From Microbacterium horticulturae (GTDB taxonomy: Bacteria; Actinomycetota; Actinomycetes; Actinomycetales; Microbacteriaceae), in NCBI RefSeq assembly GCF_029094505.1, contig NZ_CP119108.1, positions 496,001 through 560,000 on the forward strand: DNA of 64,000 bases, written 5' to 3'. The notes beneath the pieces were generated by a model. That model was not told the origin of the DNA, ran no database searches, and saw nothing but the letters and a program-made list of their open reading frames with translations. This document shows positions 62,000-64,000 of the stretch, one piece after another. The stretch's first letter is position 1, and each line of letters opens with the position of its first letter. Position numbers and translations under genes: made by a program.

Positions 62000-62935
62000 A
62001 TGACCGCCACCGCCACGATGGTCACCGGCACACCGCGCCCGTCGAAGCCGAACACGCGCATGCGGCTGCGCGTGCGCAACGCGCTCATCGGCTGGAGCTT
62101 CATCCTCCCCAACTTCCTGGGGTTCGCGCTGCTCACGCTCGTCCCCGTGATCGCGCTGTTCTACATCTCGTTCACGAACTGGAACGTGTTCGGCGTCGCG
62201 CACTGGATCGGGCTCGACAACTTCCGGCGCCTGCTCGGCGACGCGACGTTCAAGACCGCGTTCGTGAACACTCTCTACTACGCCGTGATGCACATCCCGC
62301 TGACCCTGGTGGTCTCGCTGGGCATCGCGCTGCTGCTGAACACCAAGCTCCGCGGTGTCGCGTTCTTCCGCACCGCCGCGTTCTTCCCCTACATCACCTC
62401 CATCGTCGCGATCGCGATGGTGTGGAATCTCATGTTCAGCCCCGACTACGGCCCGATCAACCAGATCCTGCGGTTCATCGGCATCGCCCACCCGCCCGGA
62501 TGGCTCACCTCGCCGCAGTGGGCGATGCCCGCGGTCGTCGTCATCAGCACGTGGCGCGACATGGGCTATTACATGATCCTGTTCCTCGCCGGACTCCAGA
62601 CGGTCCCGCGCGAACTGTACGAGGCGGCGCGTATGGACGGCGCGAACGCCTGGCAGCGGTTCGTCAACGTCACGATCCCGTGCCTGCGCCCCACGACCTT
62701 CTTCGTCACGGTGATGCTGACGATCAACTCGTTCAAGATCTTCGACCTGATCCTGGTCATGACCAAGGGCGGACCCGGGATCTCGACGATGGTGCTCTCG
62801 CAGTTCATCTGGCGCAAGGGCTTCGAAGAGAACCAGTTCGGCTATGCCTCGGCGGCCTCGGTGGTGCTCTTCCTGCTGTGCATCGTCGTCACGATCCTGC
62901 AATTCCTCTGGAACAAGAGGGGGAACCGCGCATGA
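62000..62935 (+). CDS. Sugar ABC transporter permease (MalF-like)
   Basis: A 311-residue inner-membrane permease with six predicted helices after a basic N-terminus (first helix around FILPNFLGFALLTLVPVIAL). The EAA docking loop reads LYEAARMDGANAWQRFVNV. It lies 33 bases after the binding-protein gene and overlaps the next permease gene by four bases (ATGA). Confidence 0.93.
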   Translation: MTATATMVTGTPRPSKPNTRMRLRVRNALIGWSFILPNFLGFALLTLVPVIALFYISFTNWNVFGVAHWIGLDNFRRLLGDATFKTAFVNTLYYAVMHIPLTLVVSLGIALLLNTKLRGVAFFRTAAFFPYITSIVAIAMVWNLMFSPDYGPINQILRFIGIAHPPGWLTSPQWAMPAVVVISTWRDMGYYMILFLAGLQTVPRELYEAARMDGANAWQRFVNVTIPCLRPTTFFVTVMLTINSFKIFDLILVMTKGGPGISTMVLSQFIWRKGFEENQFGYASAASVVLFLLCIVVTILQFLWNKRGNRA

Positions 62936-63843
62936 GCACGATTCTCGAAGCCGCCGACGACTCGGCCACCGCCACGCTGCTGAACGCGCCGCGCGGGCAC
63001 CGCCCGAAGGCGACGACGCCGGCCAAGCGCGCCGCGCGGATCATCGGGTACGTCGTGATGACCATCATCGCCGTCGCCCTGCTGGTGCCGTTCTTCTGGA
63101 TGATCTCGAGCTCGTTGAAGATGTCGAACGACGTGTTCAGCGTGCCGGTGCGGTGGCTGCCGGAGACGTTCGTGTGGAGCAACTACGTCGACATCTGGAC
63201 CCAGACCAACCTGCTGACCTGGATCCGCAACACGCTGGTGCTGGCGGTCGTGGTCACGTTCCTGCAGGTGCTCACCGGATCGTTCGCCGCCTACGGATTC
63301 TCACGCATGCGGTTCCGCGGCCGCGACATCCTGTTCCTCGTCTACATCGGCACGATAGCGGTCCCGTGGCAGTCGTACATGATCCCGCAGTTCATCCTGA
63401 TGTCGAACCTGAAGCTGTCCAACACGCTGTGGGCGATCATCCTGCTGCAGGCGTTCGGGGCGTTCGGCGTGTTCCTGATGAAGCAGTTCTTCGAGACCGT
63501 TCCCGAAGAGCTCAGCGAGGCCGCCCGCATCGACGGACTGAGCGAGTACGGCATCTGGCGGCGCATCATGGTGCCCCTGTCGGTGCCGGCGATGGCCAGC
63601 CTCACGCTGCTGACCTTCGTCACCACCTGGAACGACTATCTGGGTCCGCTCATCTACCTGCGCAACCCGAACCTGTGGACGATGCAGCTGGGCCTGCAGA
63701 GCCTGGTCAGCAACACCCAAGACCAGAACTTCGCCCTGATGTTCACCGGCATGACGATGTCGGTGGTCCCGATCGCTATCGTCTTCCTGCTCGGGCAGAA
63801 GTACTTCGTCGAAGGCATCGCCACCAGCGGGATGAAGGGCTGA
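62932..63843 (+). CDS. Sugar ABC transporter permease (MalG-like)
   Basis: 303 residues from ATG 62,932, which overlaps the first permease stop; the open frame extends upstream only as a shadow. Six helices follow a ~35-residue cytoplasmic N-terminus (first helix VVMTIIAVALLVPFFWMI). The EAA loop is LSEAARIDGLSEYGIWRRI. It partners with the preceding permease. Confidence 0.93.
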   Translation: MSTILEAADDSATATLLNAPRGHRPKATTPAKRAARIIGYVVMTIIAVALLVPFFWMISSSLKMSNDVFSVPVRWLPETFVWSNYVDIWTQTNLLTWIRNTLVLAVVVTFLQVLTGSFAAYGFSRMRFRGRDILFLVYIGTIAVPWQSYMIPQFILMSNLKLSNTLWAIILLQAFGAFGVFLMKQFFETVPEELSEAARIDGLSEYGIWRRIMVPLSVPAMASLTLLTFVTTWNDYLGPLIYLRNPNLWTMQLGLQSLVSNTQDQNFALMFTGMTMSVVPIAIVFLLGQKYFVEGIATSGMKG

Positions 63844-63846
63844 CCC

Positions 63847-64000
63847 ATGAAGCGCATCTCGCATGACGCCCTGTCGACCACGATCGGCGCCGTCTACCTG
63901 GGCCTCATGACCAACCTGCTCCTGGCCATGGCCTGCGCGCCGGCGCTGCTGCTGCTGATCACGACCGACCCGGTGCACTCCTGGCCGCTGCTGGCGATGA
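63847..64000 (+). CDS. YesL-like (DUF624) membrane protein, truncated by the window end
   Basis: Only the first 51 codons are visible, starting at ATG 63,847, three bases after the permease stop. The sequence MKRISHDALSTTIGAVYLGL followed by a hydrophobic stretch with MACAPALLLLITTDP resembles YesL-family membrane proteins. These commonly accompany polysaccharide ABC transporters. The family call rests on a short N-terminus plus context. Confidence 0.65.
   Translation, partial: MKRISHDALSTTIGAVYLGLMTNLLLAMACAPALLLLITTDPVHSWPLLAM

Overview
The window is a stretch of high-G+C chromosome whose codon use, TANNNT-type -10 elements, leaderless starts, protein families and gene order fit an actinobacterium of the family Microbacteriaceae, most likely Microbacterium. 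The genus is inferred from these features, not proven. I saw no rRNA, tRNA, CRISPR array, insertion sequence or prophage.

Layout. (1) 1-2.1 kb: end of a membrane protein, then a NarL-type two-component system. (2) 2.1-9.9 kb: rpoB-rpoC with a good promoter, a long leader and a strong terminator. (3) 10-16.7 kb: mixed genes: two related four-cysteine exported proteins, a glutamate-cysteine ligase family enzyme, an M20 amidohydrolase, two membrane proteins and an unrecognised protein with a predicted leaderless start. (4) 16.9-31.4 kb: one tightly packed operon of seven genes: Ser/Thr kinase, 2081-residue extracellular propeller/Ig/FN3 protein, MoxR ATPase, DUF58 protein, transglutaminase-fold membrane protein without its catalytic Cys and His, FHA-domain membrane protein, and a small tail-anchored protein with repeated Asp-Asp-Thr motifs. 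It resembles the kinase-FN3-AAA-DUF58-transglutaminase cluster described in bifidobacteria. I read it as a phosphothreonine/FHA-controlled envelope assembly system. (5) 31.7-36.2 kb: the str operon rpsL-rpsG-fusA, then tuf. (6) 36.3-43.3 kb: a very large LPVTG-anchored repeat adhesin, split by a frameshift near 38,570, followed by a small antitoxin-like gene. (7) 43.8-64 kb: carbohydrate use: galTK with a divergent LacI regulator; a permease-permease-binding protein-GH35 beta-galactosidase-galE operon with a second LacI regulator; a DeoR/LacI hybrid regulator with a heparinase II/III-like protein, divergent from a DUF2264 protein, a second sugar ABC transporter and the start of a YesL-like gene.

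How they fit together. In the 48-54 kb operon, a galactoside is imported by the ABC transporter, cut by the GH35 enzyme inside the cell, and the galactose enters the Leloir pathway through GalK, GalT and GalE. The 55-64 kb locus has the same logic for another, probably uronic-acid-containing, oligosaccharide. Inverted-repeat operators can be seen in all three divergent control regions. Two genome-wide patterns are also visible: a strongly over-represented nonamer GGATGCCGC, and REP-like palindromes built on GTTGAGCGA, one of which appears to supply a start codon.
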